DNA of 64,000 nucleotides from Capsaspora owczarzaki ATCC 30864 (taxonomy: Eukaryota > Opisthokonta > Filasterea), in the NCBI RefSeq assembly GCF_000151315.2, contig NW_011887297.1:907587-971586 (forward strand), given 5' to 3'. The position numbers and the translations under genes were made by a program. How positions within the stretch are numbered: the first letter of the stretch is position 1; every line of letters starts with the position of its first letter. A model generated the notes under the pieces. The model had not been told where the DNA came from. It searched no databases and worked only from the letters and a program-made list of their open reading frames with translations. Positions 12,266 through 23,595 of the stretch are shown piece after piece.

Positions 12266-14710
12266 TTGCCGACTCACATGTTCCTTGAGGAGCCGTTCCT
12301 TCTCGGCGCGCAACTTGTCTTGCTCGGCACGCTGCTTGGCTTCCGCGGCACGGGACTTGGCAGACTCTTCCTTTTCGGCCTTGATGCGAACTTCCTCCGC
12401 TTCCAAAACCTCGAGCTTGCTCTTGTTGCTGACCTTCTCGCCCTTGATTTCGGCGATGGTCACTGCTGCTTCGGTGACCATGGTCTGTGGCAGCGTGCGC
12501 AGCGTCGCTTCGAGCTCCTGAGCGGACGGGACTTTGTCGGAAATCGAAAGAGCGCGCGACAAAAGCAGCAACGACGCCGGGATTTCCTCGTGAATGTGCA
12601 GATCGAGCCATTGCTGCAGCTGCACCAACAGCTGCTCGCGCGTTAGACCGATGGCACGCATGCCACGGGCATGCGCGGCTGCCTGGAGTTCGGGAGTCGT
12701 CAGCATGTTAATGCCTTCCTTCTCGATCAACTGCAGAGTGCAAACAGGAGCGACGAGTAAGTTGCCAAGTTATTGTGCAAAGCAACGTTGAGAAACATGG
12801 CGAAAGCGTGAAGAACAGGACTGAGACTAGTGTTGATGGAGTTGCGTACCAAATCGTCTGCGCGCAGCTCACGCAGCTTCATCTTGAGCTGGAAGCGCAA
12901 AAAGTTGGTCGTTCCAACAGTAGGGACGTTAATAACTTGGCACAGTGCTGCGAGTTGCGCACGAGACAAGTTGTCCAGCGTCAGCTCGTTCTCGAAAAGC
13001 TTGGAGAATCGCAGAATTTCGCTGTTTGTGACGCCTCGGCCAGTCGTGCGAATCTATTGCGTCAATACATGTTAGTCGTCATCAAACCAGCAGCAGTCAT
13101 ACAAGGCAGCCCTATGCCAAGATGCTGCTGGGCTCCAGCATTGAAAAAGAAGTACAAACCTTCTCAAAGAATTGGGCAAACTCTTCAACCGACTTGCTGT
13201 CCTTCGAGGTAGAGTCGACAGCCATATCCTCGACCGTTTGTTGCAAAAACTTTGCCATTTCGATCTTGACCTTCAGCTTGCGGCGCATGTTTTCCTCCTA
13301 TCGCATGCCAATTGAAAACAGCAACGAACAAACATATTTAAAAAAAAAGGTTGGTAAAAAACCTCAAAAACACAAGCCCAAACCAATCGAAACTTGCCTC
13401 CTTGTTGCTCTCTTGGAATGTGCTTGGAAGCATGTTCGGGAAGAGCTTTAGGAAAATGGGGAGAGCAAACTCCATGAAGGGCACAATCACAAAAACGAGG
13501 AACGGAACGAGCCGCAGCATATCCGATGCCGTGCGAATCAGCTGCTTGCGCTCGCGCCGTGTCAAGGTGTGGCCTTGAGAGACCTGTCGCAGGAGGCGGG
13601 CCGTGATGCGGATGTCGGCGCCGAGAAGCTTGAAGCCGTTCCAGTAGTGAATCAGCTCGTGCTTTGCGCGCTCCCAGAGAGTGGGCTTTTTGGGCACAGC
13701 TACCGCCGTTCCGGTCGTCGTGGCAAGCTGATCGCCCGTCGCACTGGCGCTGGCAACGCTCTCGGTCGCGCTGGCTCCGGCAGGGGTGGCCGCAAGCTCG
13801 TCGCTTGCCGAGACAATTGGAACGCTGTTGGTCGTCCCCGCAGCTGGCTGCACGGCCGCCTTGGCCGCAGCCTCACTCTGCACCAAGCGCATGGCCTTCT
13901 CTACATTGCTGTCGGGCTCTTTGACGTAGGGCTTGGGTGGAGCGGCAGGTGGAGGAGGGACTGGCCCAGACTTTGCGGCGACCGGCGCAGATGGAGTAGC
14001 GCCAGACGACATGGCGCGGCGAGCGTTCAAGTGACGGGTGAGCGGGTCTCTTGTTACAAGGCCGTGGGACCTGGATTGCAGCACGGCCAGTCAGTGCAAG
14101 TCCCAACGGTTGGGAACCCATCCACTCGGAGGTCCCTTCACCTGCAGACACCCAGTCAACCCCCCCCCCTCCCAAGACAAGGATCGCGAGATCTCTTACC
14201 GTGCCCCGAGCGCACCAGATCGGTGGGTCGCTGGAAAGGCATGCGCCGAGGTCGGCAAGGTCAATGCGGCGGACGTACCGATCATGAATCCTGTTCCAAA
14301 AAAAAAAAAAAAAAAAAAAAAGCATTAGTGACCTTCGCTTTTCAAAAACCAGGCGCACAGGATTTGGGGGGCGAGGGGATGGAGGGAACCGTAGCAAGAA
14401 GCGTAGCAAGCGACGACACAGAATGCCCGACATGGCAGTGCAAGCGTTGCATGGGCAGAAACCGGAACGTAATGCAAAAATCTCGTTATCTCTCAACAGA
14501 AAAAAAAAAAAAAAAAAAGAGCAAACCTGAATTCTCGACCGCCAAGATCGAGGCAGGGCGACGCGGAGCCACCGGCACGACGGAGGCTGGGGTGGATCCA
14601 AAGACAGTGTTGGCCAAGGAAGCAGTGGCCACAATGCCAGAGCCGGAGGTGGGAAGGCCGAGCGGCGTCCGCTGAAGCAACGTGCGGCGCACCGATCCGG
14701 CTGCCAGCAT
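11045..14710 (-). CDS. LETM1: LETM1-like mitochondrial inner-membrane protein
   Basis: Ten exons: 14527-14710, 14200-14290, 13398-14070, 13160-13297, 12850-13053, 12278-12730, 12082-12141, 11852-11995, 11574-11768 and 11045-11428, about 841 residues. The family supports mitochondrial K+/H+ (and debated Ca2+) exchange and volume control. The first exon encodes an Arg-rich, Ser/Ala-rich presequence. The LETM1 core is clear: [40 protein letters not shown] and [16 protein letters not shown], the last two spanning the transmembrane segment. The ribosome-binding-like domain continues through [16 protein letters not shown] and [16 protein letters not shown]. Charged coiled coils follow. Two EF-hand loops lie at the C-terminus: [12 protein letters not shown], interrupted by an int­ron, and [12 protein letters not shown]. 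Intron 3 (13298-13397) uses a GC donor (GAG/GCAAGT). Two introns carry 37 and 58 bp homopolymers. The second exon ([11 protein letters not shown]...) is supported only by splice sites and phase. Confidence 0.92.
11447..11504. repeat. 58 bp poly(A) tract inside LETM1 intron
   Basis: An uninterrupted run of A on the plus strand (T in the sense strand of LETM1) lies in the last intron (11429-11573), about 18 bases upstream of the acceptor. It would read as an extreme polypyrimidine tract. Confidence 0.9.
12225..12261. repeat. 37 bp poly(A) tract inside LETM1 intron
   Basis: Run of A on the plus strand in the intron 12142-12277. In the sense direction it is a T-run close to the donor rather than the acceptor, so it is not simply a pyrimidine tract for splicing. 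Confidence 0.9.
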
Positions 14711-15073
14711 TTCCACAAGTGGACAGAAGACTGGATTGGTGGTTTGCGTGGTTTGTGCTTTTGTTGCTGGTTAGTGCATTTAGGGTGGGGGGCGGGGGAA
14801 AGACAGCTTTGCTGGGCTGCATCGAATTGGATTTGTCATTGTCAAATTTTCACATCCAAGCTTCAAAAAAAAAAATGGCTCCAATCCTGAGGCTTTGAAC
14901 TTCAACCACGTTCTGGAACAAGAATTGCTCACAAATCTACTACTATTGAGGACAAAATGGCAGCAAACACGCAAACAGTCCAGACACACAGAACATCTGG
15001 AGAAAACGAGATGGGAGACAACACCAACGTGTTCCAACAGCTCGCACCGGGGGTGGCAGCACAGCGTGCTGTT
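14711..15073. other. Intergenic, LETM1 promoter / RPL15 3' region
   Basis: This 363 bp gap lies between two minus-strand genes. A short G-run (14788-14801 region) and an A10 tract near 14866 are visible. No coding signal seen. Confidence 0.5.
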
Positions 15074-15688
15074 TTAACGGTAGCGGCGGAGGGAGAGGGT
15101 GTTGCGACGCTTCCAGTTGGCACGGCGGGAGGAGCCGGCAGTCTTGTTGTGGAGGTGACCCTTGCCGACGCCACGGTGCTTGCGGCCAGCAGCGGTCAGG
15201 CCGCGGAGCTCACGGTGCTTGTGGACGTTCTCGCAAATCCAGTTGATGCGGGGATCGCGACGGATGGCCTTGTGGGCAGTGTCGACCATGATAACCTCGT
15301 AGTACTTGAAGGTAGAGTCCTGGCAGATCCAGTACGAGTTGAGGACGCGGAGACCGCCGATGGCACGGCCAATGCGCTCTTCGGCGATGGCACGGTGGCT
15401 GCGCTGGTTCTTGAGCTGGGTAACACCTTGAGCGGCGGGCTTGCCGTAGATGATGCCCTTGAACACTGGGCGCTTGCGGCCACCACGGCGCAGACGGATG
15501 CGGTAGATGACGTAGCCCTGCTTGGCCTTGTAGCCGAGACGGCGAGCCTTGTCGGGGCGGGTGGGGCGCGACGCACGGTGGATGGCCGGCAGCTGGCGGT
15601 ACTGCCAGCAGCGCAGGCGGACGAGGAAGCGGAGGACGTCCGACTGCTTCTTCTTGTAGAGTTCTTCGAGGTACTTGTAAGCGCCCAT
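15074..15688 (-). CDS. RPL15: 60S ribosomal protein eL15
   Basis: Single-exon gene of 204 residues, the usual length of eL15. It is a structural protein of the large ribosomal subunit. The sequence starts [20 protein letters not shown] and contains the conserved [38 protein letters not shown] and [20 protein letters not shown] segments. It ends in the basic tail NTLSLRRYR, all typical of the family. Codon use is strongly biased to GC-ending codons, as expected for a highly expressed gene. The start is the only in-frame ATG giving the family N-terminus. A 5' UTR intron cannot be excluded. No intron interrupts the coding region, unlike its neighbours. Confidence 0.98.
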   Translation of the reverse strand: MGAYKYLEELYKKKQSDVLRFLVRLRCWQYRQLPAIHRASRPTRPDKARRLGYKAKQGYVIYRIRLRRGGRKRPVFKGIIYGKPAAQGVTQLKNQRSHRAIAEERIGRAIGGLRVLNSYWICQDSTFKYYEVIMVDTAHKAIRRDPRINWICENVHKHRELRGLTAAGRKHRGVGKGHLHNKTAGSSRRANWKRRNTLSLRRYR

Positions 15689-16288
15689 GCTTGTTTAGGT
15701 GTACTGTGTGTGGATTGAGCAGATGGGGCAAAGGTCAGTGAAGAGTGGATGGAAAACAAGGAAGGGGAAAAATGAAAAGGAGAGGGAACGCTGCAACCAC
15801 CGCCTCAAACAAACTGTTGTGGAGAGTTGGGCGACACCTGCTGCACACAATGGCCAAAAGGAAGCATTTGCCTTGGAGGCTTCAGCGCGCGAGAGAGAGA
15901 GAGAGACAGAGCGTGGTGCGCTACAGCCGTCGAACGTGGGGCGGTTGGATCAACCCGGCTCTCTCAGCATCCTTTCACTTTGGCACCGCCCTGCAGCCGA
16001 CAGTCTCGCTCTCGTCTGCGCGTGACCGGTATAATCCGATGTACGAGAGCAAGCTCTACCGGATTCGCAAGGAAGATAGGTCGAGGGGTGGGTGGATGGA
16101 GTTGAGAACGTACTGGAAGAGAGAACGAGCAATCGAATCGAGCGAAATTGAATTGAATTGAATTTCAATTCCAATCCAACTCACTCGTCGTTGTCAACAT
16201 TGGTACGACTCGGGACGCGTGAATTTTATTGATAAAGGTATGTCAATGCCGATGGTACAGTAAAGTAGTGACAAAGAATCAAGACAAA
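15689..16288. other. Intergenic, RPL15 promoter / TPK 3' region
   Basis: This 600 bp gap holds the RPL15 upstream region and the thiamine pyrophosphokinase 3' UTR. A (GA)n run near 15887-15905 and short imperfect AATTG repeats near 16142-16175 are the only structures I see. Confidence 0.5.
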
Positions 16289-16799
16289 TCAAGCGTGAGC
16301 AAAGTGCAATTCAGTTGTCCAAGTCAAGGGAGCTGATGTTTGGACTGTCAGCAGTGCCAACGATGGATGTCGTGCATCTACAGTGGTTGTATCGATTGAA
16401 TTGGAGGAGCTCACGAGCTCACCATACGCAATTCGCCCATTCTCTGTGTCCCGCAAAAACGCAAAATGACCTGTCAGTCACCCCGAAGTGTTTGCAAACA
16501 CCCCACGAATGTGGGTACAGAAAGTGCAATCAAGGACGTACCAAGGTTCCAGGTGAATCCGGACGTCGTCAACATGCAGGGCTCGCACACGGGAAGCAAT
16601 CCGCAGGTTGGCCCCTCAGCTTGAAGATTCGCCACAATGTTGTGTCGACCAGCAGGAAGCATTGTCACCGTGCACTCGGGCGTGATGACGGTGACCGTTG
16701 CGCCCACTGTCACACGGTCGAAACGGCGATTCACCGACACCATCAACCAAAGACAAGGCAAAAAGATGAGCATCAAACCTAGATGCGCGCAGCAACACC

Positions 16800-16832
<33 letters not shown>

Positions 16833-17828
16833 CGCTTACCAGCATTGGTCCACCGTAACATGGAGCTGATGCAGGCCATGGTGTGATCAAACCGACCTCC
16901 GAGACCGCCCAGCACGACGATTGAGGCTCCGGCAAGCGCAGCCTTGTCGAACTGGACGTCATCGAGCACCAGTGCACTTCCAGCCGACCCAAGCGGTCGA
17001 GGGGATACGCCGGATAGCAGATCGACTGCGCATAGTATTGCCTTGTCCATGTCGTGATAGTTTTCGCTTGGGGAATGGACGATTGTCGTTGCCGGAGAGC
17101 TCGAGTAAAAGGTCTTCACTTCTGTTCGGATGGAATCAAAGTCTCCAACAATGACATCTGGGCGATACCTGTCGCAAGTAGTCGAGACGCACGAGTGAGC
17201 GCATGTACAAGGTGGTTTGAAAAATTCGTTTGAAATGCGAAATCAGCGGAAAGAGGTGTGGTGGGTTGATTTCGCTTTGCTCTCGTATTGTCTCGCGTTC
17301 TGCTTCCTGCCAATGTTGATGCTGGGTTTGTCATAATTGTTATGCTTGCTTCATCATCAAAGATGATTCTGTAAATAGCATCGCGTACATGTCACGAGAA
17401 ATCGTTTGCTGACTTGGCGCACAGCCCACAGACTGCGGATGCGGATTGGAACGGGCGATTCGATCAGATGTGTCGCTATGATTGACAGCATCAGTGGCCT
17501 CAGCCACGGGACGGGCCACAGCAGCAGCAGCAGCAGCAGAGTCGGCAACTTGTTGCTGGGCAAAGCCAACACCATCGTAGAGACGATTGGTGCCACCGTC
17601 TGCACAGACATGCACGGCCGAGTCTGCCCACAGCTGCTGGAAAAGGCTTGATGAGACGGGTATCAAAGGCTGGTTGAGAATCACGAGCGCCGTCTTGCGA
17701 TTTGGCTTGCGAATGACGCGACCAGCGACAGCCGCCGCCGCGCCACAATCATCAGCAGTCCCGTTCGCAAGCAGAAGATCATTGCGCTCTGCTGGCGTGA
17801 GGCTGTATATCAATGGGAACCAGTCCAT
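16289..17828 (-). CDS. TPK1: Thiamine pyrophosphokinase
   Basis: Four exons: 17389-17828, 16840-17168, 16542-16778 and 16289-16443, 386 residues against about 243 in human TPK1. It transfers pyrophosphate from ATP to thiamine, making the cofactor TPP. Family motifs appear in order: TALVILNQPL, VHVCADGGTNRLYD, DVIVGDFDSIR (acidic Mg-ATP site), LGGLGGRFDHTMA, then EGPTCGLLPVCEPC, TTSGFTWNLE and YGELVSSSNSI. The extra length comes from a 40-residue N-terminal segment and a low-complexity insertion of about 55 residues (Ala, Ser, Asn-Pro-His) between RLYD and the YRPDVIVGDFDS block. The first ATG in frame with MDWFPLIY was chosen. The second intron contains a (CAGC)n run. Confidence 0.93.
16799..16830. 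repeat. (CAGC)n microsatellite in TPK intron
   Basis: About seven tandem CAGC units in the intron 16779-16839, ending a few bases from the splice donor on the minus strand. Confidence 0.85.
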
Positions 17829-18654
17829 TTTGTTGTCAACGTCGAATGGTGGTGGCGAGGGTTGATGATGGGCCGTTTGGCTTTCGATGCGAAAAGTTAG
17901 ACTGGTCCAACTCAATTTCAATTTGGACGAGCCAAACTCGTGTGAAGCTCTGGATGGGACCTGGAGGGCAATGCCATCAATCCAGTTCAATTTTTGGAAT
18001 GTACGAGCAAGGATGATCCTACTATGTTATTGGCGACACGATAGCTCAAAGTGGTGCTTGAATGCAAACCCTTGAGGCCTTCTGCAGACAATTAGACTTG
18101 CGCGCGCCTGTTTTTGTTATTGTCGTTGAGAAATTTCCATCCGAGCTTCCATCAAGTCTTGGACATAATTAAAATGAACAAAGTCAAGGCATCGTATTTT
18201 TGATGGGGCATGGAACAAACCCGTCCGCCAACCCAGGGTTTCACTCGCTGGCGTCGAGGTCGTTTTTTTGCAACATTGAAATCCTCGTCCAAACGGTTCG
18301 CGACAACCTTCAAACCTTCTCTCATTCATTTGTTATGATATTTTACATGTTTTAAAGTGCACACGGCGGTCGCGGATGCCTGGCTTGCTTTGGAATCTGC
18401 TCTGCAAACTCACGGGTCCGAAATTTCGACTTGCTGCACCGCCGCGACCCTTTTCAGCCAACACGACAACCAAACACACAAACATCAGCACAACTCTGCG
18501 TGCGAAATTGCGAGGAAAGTATTCAGAGATTGATTTCGAGGACAAACGTCAGATCGGCAAAGTGATCAATCTCATTGACTTTTGCCTCGCCATATGCAAT
18601 TTTTGATTTCGAGTACACTTCTGCCCCAGCAGCATTCAAGCGAATGCGTATTGC
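17829..18654. other. Intergenic between TPK and tRNA-Met
   Basis: This 826 bp gap separates the minus-strand TPK gene from the plus-strand tRNA/PSMG2 pair, so it contains the TPK promoter. I see only scattered short AT-rich and CAATTC-like stretches and no convincing reading frame. Confidence 0.5.
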
Positions 18655-18726
18655 AGCGAGATGGCGCAGTTGGCAGCGCGTTGGGCTCATAACCCAAAGG
18701 TCGGTGGATCGAAGCCACCTTTCGCT
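18655..18726 (+). tRNA. tRNA-Met (CAT), elongator type
   Basis: A 72-base cloverleaf without intron. The acceptor stem AGCGAGA pairs with TTTCGCT (one G-U). The anticodon stem TTGGG/CCCAA flanks the loop CTCATAA, giving anticodon CAT. The A box (TGGCGCAGTTGG) and B box (GGATCGAAGCC) of the internal RNA polymerase III promoter are visible; the B box differs from consensus at one base. The first base pair A-U alone does not decide initiator versus elongator. The anticodon stem lacks the three consecutive G-C pairs expected of initiators, which favours elongator. Confidence 0.93.
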
Positions 18727-18728
18727 AG

Positions 18729-18737
18729 TTTTTTTTT
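18729..18737 (+). terminator. RNA polymerase III T-run terminator
   Basis: Nine consecutive T residues begin two bases after the tRNA 3' end, the standard Pol III stop signal. Confidence 0.85.
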
Positions 18738-18876
18738 GTTTCTCTGCCTTTTTTTTTTTTTTTTTTTTTTGCTTGTCTCCCACTTCCGGATTCCAGCCGC
18801 GTCTCCTGATGTCTATATCAATAGTATACACACTTGACACATCCATTGCACTGTTCGTCCACGGCCATGTCGGGCA

Positions 18877-20241
18877 ATGGCGAACCAGTCGTTCTTTCGC
18901 TTTCCAATGGCTGCTCAGTTGTTCTATCCCGATCTTGCGACGGTCGGGACATCTCACGTCGACCTCACCAACTACACGCTCATCCTGGTACGGTTCTTTT
19001 CGCTCTTTCTTCTACTGTGGTTTTCCTGTGGCTGTGTGCACGTCCACTCGTTCTGGCCAAAAACGTTCCAGAAACCGAGTGTTTCTCGATTTCACTCACT
19101 CACTCACTCACCCATTCACTCATTCACTCACTCATTCACTCACTCACTCTCTCTCTCACACACACATCATACAGCCCTGCGAGTCGGTGGGCAACGTCGG
19201 TCAGCTGTGCATCGACCTGCTCGGCGCAACTCTGCTGCACCAAGCAGCGACCGCCTCGAGCAAGCACACTTCGTTCCAGCGCATCGGGTTTTTGCACTCG
19301 TCCGCACTGCTCCCTGCTGCGGGCAACGACGCACTGGCGCCCGCATCGGTGGCATCGCAGGGCAATCTCTGCACCGCCGCCGAGGTCTTCCGCGACACCT
19401 CACGCAAGATTGTCTTGATCCAACAGCGAGCACCCATCGTCAAGGTAAGCGTCATTCGGAAGTTGCAACTCGGAGAATTCCGAGGTCTTTGCTGAGAGGT
19501 TGTCTCTCTGTGTGTGCTCACAGGCGGCTGTTTTTGGGTTGATGGTTTTGTTCAGTCTCGACGACGCGAATTTGCCACTGCGCTGACACAATGGTTCACC
19601 CAGCACGAGTTTGCCAAGATTCTTGTACTTGCAAGCATCGACGCCAACATCCGTCGTGATTCACAGCTTGTCGGGTGAGTACGGGGACTTGACAAAAGCC
19701 TTTTTTTTTTTTTTTTTTTGGTTTTTTTTTTGTTGTTTCCCCTCTCCCCTCCAACCCACATCTCATTCCTTTGCTCTAACTCGACACAAATGTAATGTCG
19801 CACGGCTTTGCTTCTCCTGCTCACAGATTGCCATTCCGATACCTGACAAGCCCGTCCATGATGCACCTTGAAACCAAGCTGGGATCGCTGGGGGTGCGAA
19901 CAGTCGAGCCCGCGGCCGATTTGCAGTTCCTGGGTGACCGAGTGACTGAAAAGACAAAGCAGCGCGCCATGTTTGCTGGAAGCGGTATTGCGCGGATTCT
20001 CTTCGAGCAGGGCGTCATGATGGATTTGCCCATTGCCGTCTTGTTCAAGTTCTGCGCCGAAGGCGACAATCGTGCTGATGCTGCTCGGCTGGCCAGTCTG
20101 GTGAGCCAGCTGGTCACCGTGGTTGACGCACCTCCACCACCTTCGGCCATCGCAGATTCGGAGGAGTTGCCCGCCGTTTGGCAATCGCCCGCATCCTGGC
20201 ACGCTGTCTTTGGTGCGCCTGCCGCTGCATCGCTATTTTGA
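18877..20241 (+). CDS. PSMG2: Proteasome assembly chaperone 2
   Basis: Four exons: 18877-18987, 19175-19444, 19556-19674 and 19827-20241, 304 residues (human 264). With PSMG1 this family assembles the alpha ring of the 20S proteasome. Diagnostic matches are ESVGNVGQLCIDLL in the second exon, FAKILVLASIDANIRRDSQL in the third, and LPFRYLTSP, AVLFKFCAEGDN and SWHAVFG in the last. The final Leu-Phe (AAASLF) resembles the C-terminal tail of the family that contacts alpha subunits. An ATG at 18910 in the same frame would remove 11 residues and is an equally plausible start. The first intron contains a CACT-type repeat. The tRNA gene lies 150 bp upstream. Confidence 0.92.
19092..19162. repeat. (CACT)n / (CT)n / (CA)n compound microsatellite
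   Basis: Imperfect CACT and CATT units pass into CTCT and CACA runs just upstream of the first PSMG2 splice acceptor, probably acting as the polypyrimidine tract. Confidence 0.8.
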
Positions 20242-20611
20242 AAATGTAACCGAGTACATGTATCCCAGACATTTTATGGACAAGACAGTGACGAGCACAG
20301 TTTGGAGGCAGAGGGTGGAAAACTGCAGTGTTCAAAACTTTGGAAGCGAACAAGTCAACCCAAAACCTCGAAATTTTTTTTGGCAAGGTCGTGTGTTGCT
20401 TTGAGCGGATTTTCATCAAGGACGACGATTGCATCAATGTGATGAAAGCAGCAGTTCCCGAATGCCCAAACGAAGCCAACAAATCCAGTCACGATCCAAG
20501 CTTACGTAACATTGCAATACACAATCCAATCAATCAATCACCACCAAAATCCCATCACCCGACCGCGCAGTCCTGTATTTCCTCCACTCATTCTCAACAA
20601 CCAAACCCGCG
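20242..20611 (+). other. Intergenic, ABCF promoter region
   Basis: A 370 bp gap between PSMG2 and the ABCF gene, both plus strand. A short CAAT-rich stretch (aatccaatcaatcaatcacc, around 20523-20542) lies about 70-90 bp upstream of the ATG. No gene seen. Confidence 0.5.
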
Positions 20612-23347
20612 ATGGTAGAAGACGACGCCAGCATTGTCCAGCGTGCACTCGACGCTGCAGCATTGCCCGCGACGGTCGATCCGATCGCCCTCGAGTACGC
20701 AATGGGCGTGCTCGTGCAAGGGTGGGCTGATTTCGCCGGTTCCACGGTGGACGAGGACACCAGCATGCTGTTGGACTGCATCGGGCCGCACTTTGCAGGT
20801 GCATTCAATGGCGACGACCACGACCCAGCGCTTGAAGCTGCGTGCAAGGCGATTGTGACGAGCCTGCACGCAGCCCAGCAGGAGCGCGCGAGACAGACCG
20901 CAAGCGTCATTCTTCCCACGCTGCCAAAGCGCGCGGACGCCCCCGTCGAGCAGGCCGTTGTCGTTGGCGTGGCTCCATCGAGCAGTGCGACCAAGCCCAG
21001 TGACCCTGTGGATGCAGCTGTCCAGCCAGACACGCGGGCAGACAAGGAGCATGGCGACGAGGACGACAACGAGGAGGGCAACTCCGACAACTCCAGCTCG
21101 GAAACGGAGGAAGCCGCTGCATCGCACGCCAGCCACACGGACGCATTCGCACTTGAAGCAGACCCGGAGCCGGATCTCGAGGAGATGGCGCACGCAGCCT
21201 GCATGACGCGCGGCCGATTTCCGCCTGGCGAGTCGCGCGACGTCAATCTGAGCAACTTGGTGCTGGCTCAAGGACCGCGTGATTTGCTGGTCAATGCCAC
21301 GCTCAAGCTCTTTTACAACCATCGCTATGGGCTCGTTGGGCGCAACGGTGTTGGGAAATCGACCCTCATGAAGCGGATTGCCATGTACAAGATTGCTGGT
21401 AAGTCGGCATGCGGTGTTGTTCAGTGTCTGTTGCTTCTTGAAGCAACTGGTGGAGGGAGTAGGCTCGTAGAGACATTGGACTCCATGCAACCACCAAAGG
21501 CTTCAGCTCGACGAGTTCCCCCCTCCGTCTTGTGTTGTTTGTTTCTGACCGTGTTCGCGTCGTTTCCCCGTGTCTGCAGGGTTTCCAAAGCACCTCCGTA
21601 CGTTCTATGTGAGCGCCGAAGCACCTGGATCAGCCAAGACGGCACTCGAGTTTGTATTAGCTGCGGATAGCGAGCGTGCAGCGTTGCTGCGAGAAGAGGC
21701 CGGCTTGACCAGGGCAGAGAGCGGCCAAGAGTCCAACCCGGAGCGTCTCGTGGAAATCTACGCGCGTCTGCAAGAGATTGATGCCGACTCTGCCACCCAG
21801 CGTGCGCTGGTTATTCTCAACGGGCTTGGCTTTGATGATGTCAAGCTGGCGCTTCCGACTTCCCAGCTGTCAGGCGGCTGGCGCATGCGGCTGTCTCTTG
21901 CGTGTGCTCTCTTTCTTCATCCTGACATCCTTCTCCTGGACGAGCCTGAGGCGCATCTTGATGCGGCTGGCCAGCACTGGCTGCAGGTACTTTTTGTTTT
22001 TCTGCTTTGGTTGGATTCGTGCTCTGCAAACCTTCCCCCACTCACCCTCGTGTGCTAAACCTCCTCTCCTTCCGCTGCAAACAGAACTTTCTCAGCGAGT
22101 ACTCTGGCTGTGTTGTCGTCGTGTCTCACAGCGCGCCGTTTCTGACGGCAGTGACGACCGATATTCTGCACTTCCACCACCGCAAGCTGGACCACTATCC
22201 ATGCGACTACCCTGCATTTGTGCAAGCTCGCGAGGACAAGCAGAAAAAGCAAATCCATCTGCAGACGGATCTTGACCGGCGACGACAGCAACTCACAGAG
22301 TCCATGCGCAAGATGGAGGCCAAGGCCGCCGGCAATGCGCGCGACCAAAAGCGTCTCCAGCAGGTCGCATCCCGCAAGAAGAAACTCAATCGCATGGGCT
22401 TTGAAAAGACCGCTGATGGCCGCAAGTTCAACTCGCAGCTCCACGGCATTCGCGAGGGTGCCATCAACGCCAACACGGGTGGCTGGAAGGGCGGCAAACG
22501 CTCGGCTGCCTCCACGGTGCTGTACGACGAACCCAGCATTCGCTTTCAGTTTGAGGCCGCCACTGCCATTGGGGCACCAGATACTGCGCTTATTCAATTG
22601 CAAAATGTCGGGTTTGGCTTTGCCACCGCCGAAGCGAGCTCAACTGCAGCGGCTGCAACAACGCCGAAGCTTCTCTTTAGCAAGGTGACCTTGGAGATTT
22701 TTGCTTCCACGCGCCTCGCCCTGCTGGGCTTGAATGGCCAAGGCAAAAGTACGCTGTTGAAACTGATTGGTGGTCTGCTCGAGCCTGTCCAAGGCCAAAT
22801 TGTTCGCCATCGCCAAGCGTGCATCATGCACTTCAACCAACACCACGTTGATCAGCTGAATCTAGACCAGTCACCTGTTCAGCACCTGTTTGGGCTTTGG
22901 CTGGCTCATCGTGACGCGACTCGCGCCAACACGATGGGGCTGTCTGGTTCCACCACACCACAAGAGCGACAGATGCTGTTTGAGCACGAAGAGCAGAACA
23001 TTCGGCGCCAACTGGGCCATTTTGGCATTGGTAGCCCGACGGCGTACCAACGTATTGCCACGTTGAGTGGCGGTCAACGTACCCGTGTTGCGCTTGCATG
23101 CCTGACCTTCCTTGCCTCGCCGCACGTGCTTCTGCTCGACGAAGTGACCAATTGTCTCGATATCGAGTCCATCGAGTCGCTGCAGAACGCGCTCCAAAAG
23201 TTCCAAGGGGCGGTGGTGCTTGTTTCTCACCACGGTCCGTTTGTTGACGCAGTGTGCACTGACTTGCGTGTCGTGGAGCGAGGTCGGTTGTCCAAGCTTG
23301 ACGGGGTGAGTGCCGTTCAGTATATGGCAGATTTGGACGATAGCTGA
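20612..23347 (+). CDS. ABCF3/Gcn20-like ABC ATPase with divergent ATPase motifs
   Basis: Three exons: 20612-21398, 21580-21986 and 22085-23347, 818 residues. It has the ABCF layout of two ATPase domains and no membrane helices. The N-terminal about 60 residues (EYAMGVLVQGWADFA) match the Gcn20/ABCF3 N-domain. An acidic low-complexity linker follows. First domain: Walker A GRNGVGKST, signature LSGGWRMRL, Walker B LLLDEPEAHLD, switch VVVSHSAPF. A basic Lys-rich linker precedes the second domain: Walker A GLNGQGKST, signature LSGGQRTRV, Walker B LLLDEVTNCLD, switch VLVSHHGPF. Catalytic Glu and switch His are kept. The near-invariant DEPTNHLD and SHD motifs are altered in both domains. By family it would act with Gcn1 on ribosomes (eIF2alpha kinase signalling); the divergence makes this uncertain. 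Confidence 0.92.
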
Positions 23348-23595
23348 AAGCTGCTGTTTGTTGTTGTCAAAGCAATCAACCCCCCCCCCCCCCGGCCTCC
23401 GTTCCTTTCAAAAATGTCGTTTCGAACAAGCACAACTTGACTTTCAAACACCAACTAGCATCCACAAAAACATAAACGGAAAAAAACCCAAACAAAGACT
23501 GGGGTGTCATGAAGCGAATTTTTTGTAATAAGTTTTGGAACGAGTACAGTATCTTAACACAAGGACGACAAAAGCTAGGTAGACACGTAGAATGA
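23348..23595. other. Convergent intergenic region
   Basis: The 3' ends of the ABCF (+) and MAK16 (-) genes face each other across 248 bp. A C14 run lies near 23380-23394. Confidence 0.6.

Noticed and set aside
13569-14675. Plus-strand open frame of 368 residues over LETM1
   Set aside because: It runs through two LETM1 exons, introns and homopolymers in antisense, with KKKK stretches derived from poly(A).
18867-19418. Alternative start ATG at 18867 (MSGNGEPVVL) for PSMG2
   Set aside because: It is in a different frame from DLTNYTLIL/PCESVGNVGQLC and would not join to the conserved exon 2.
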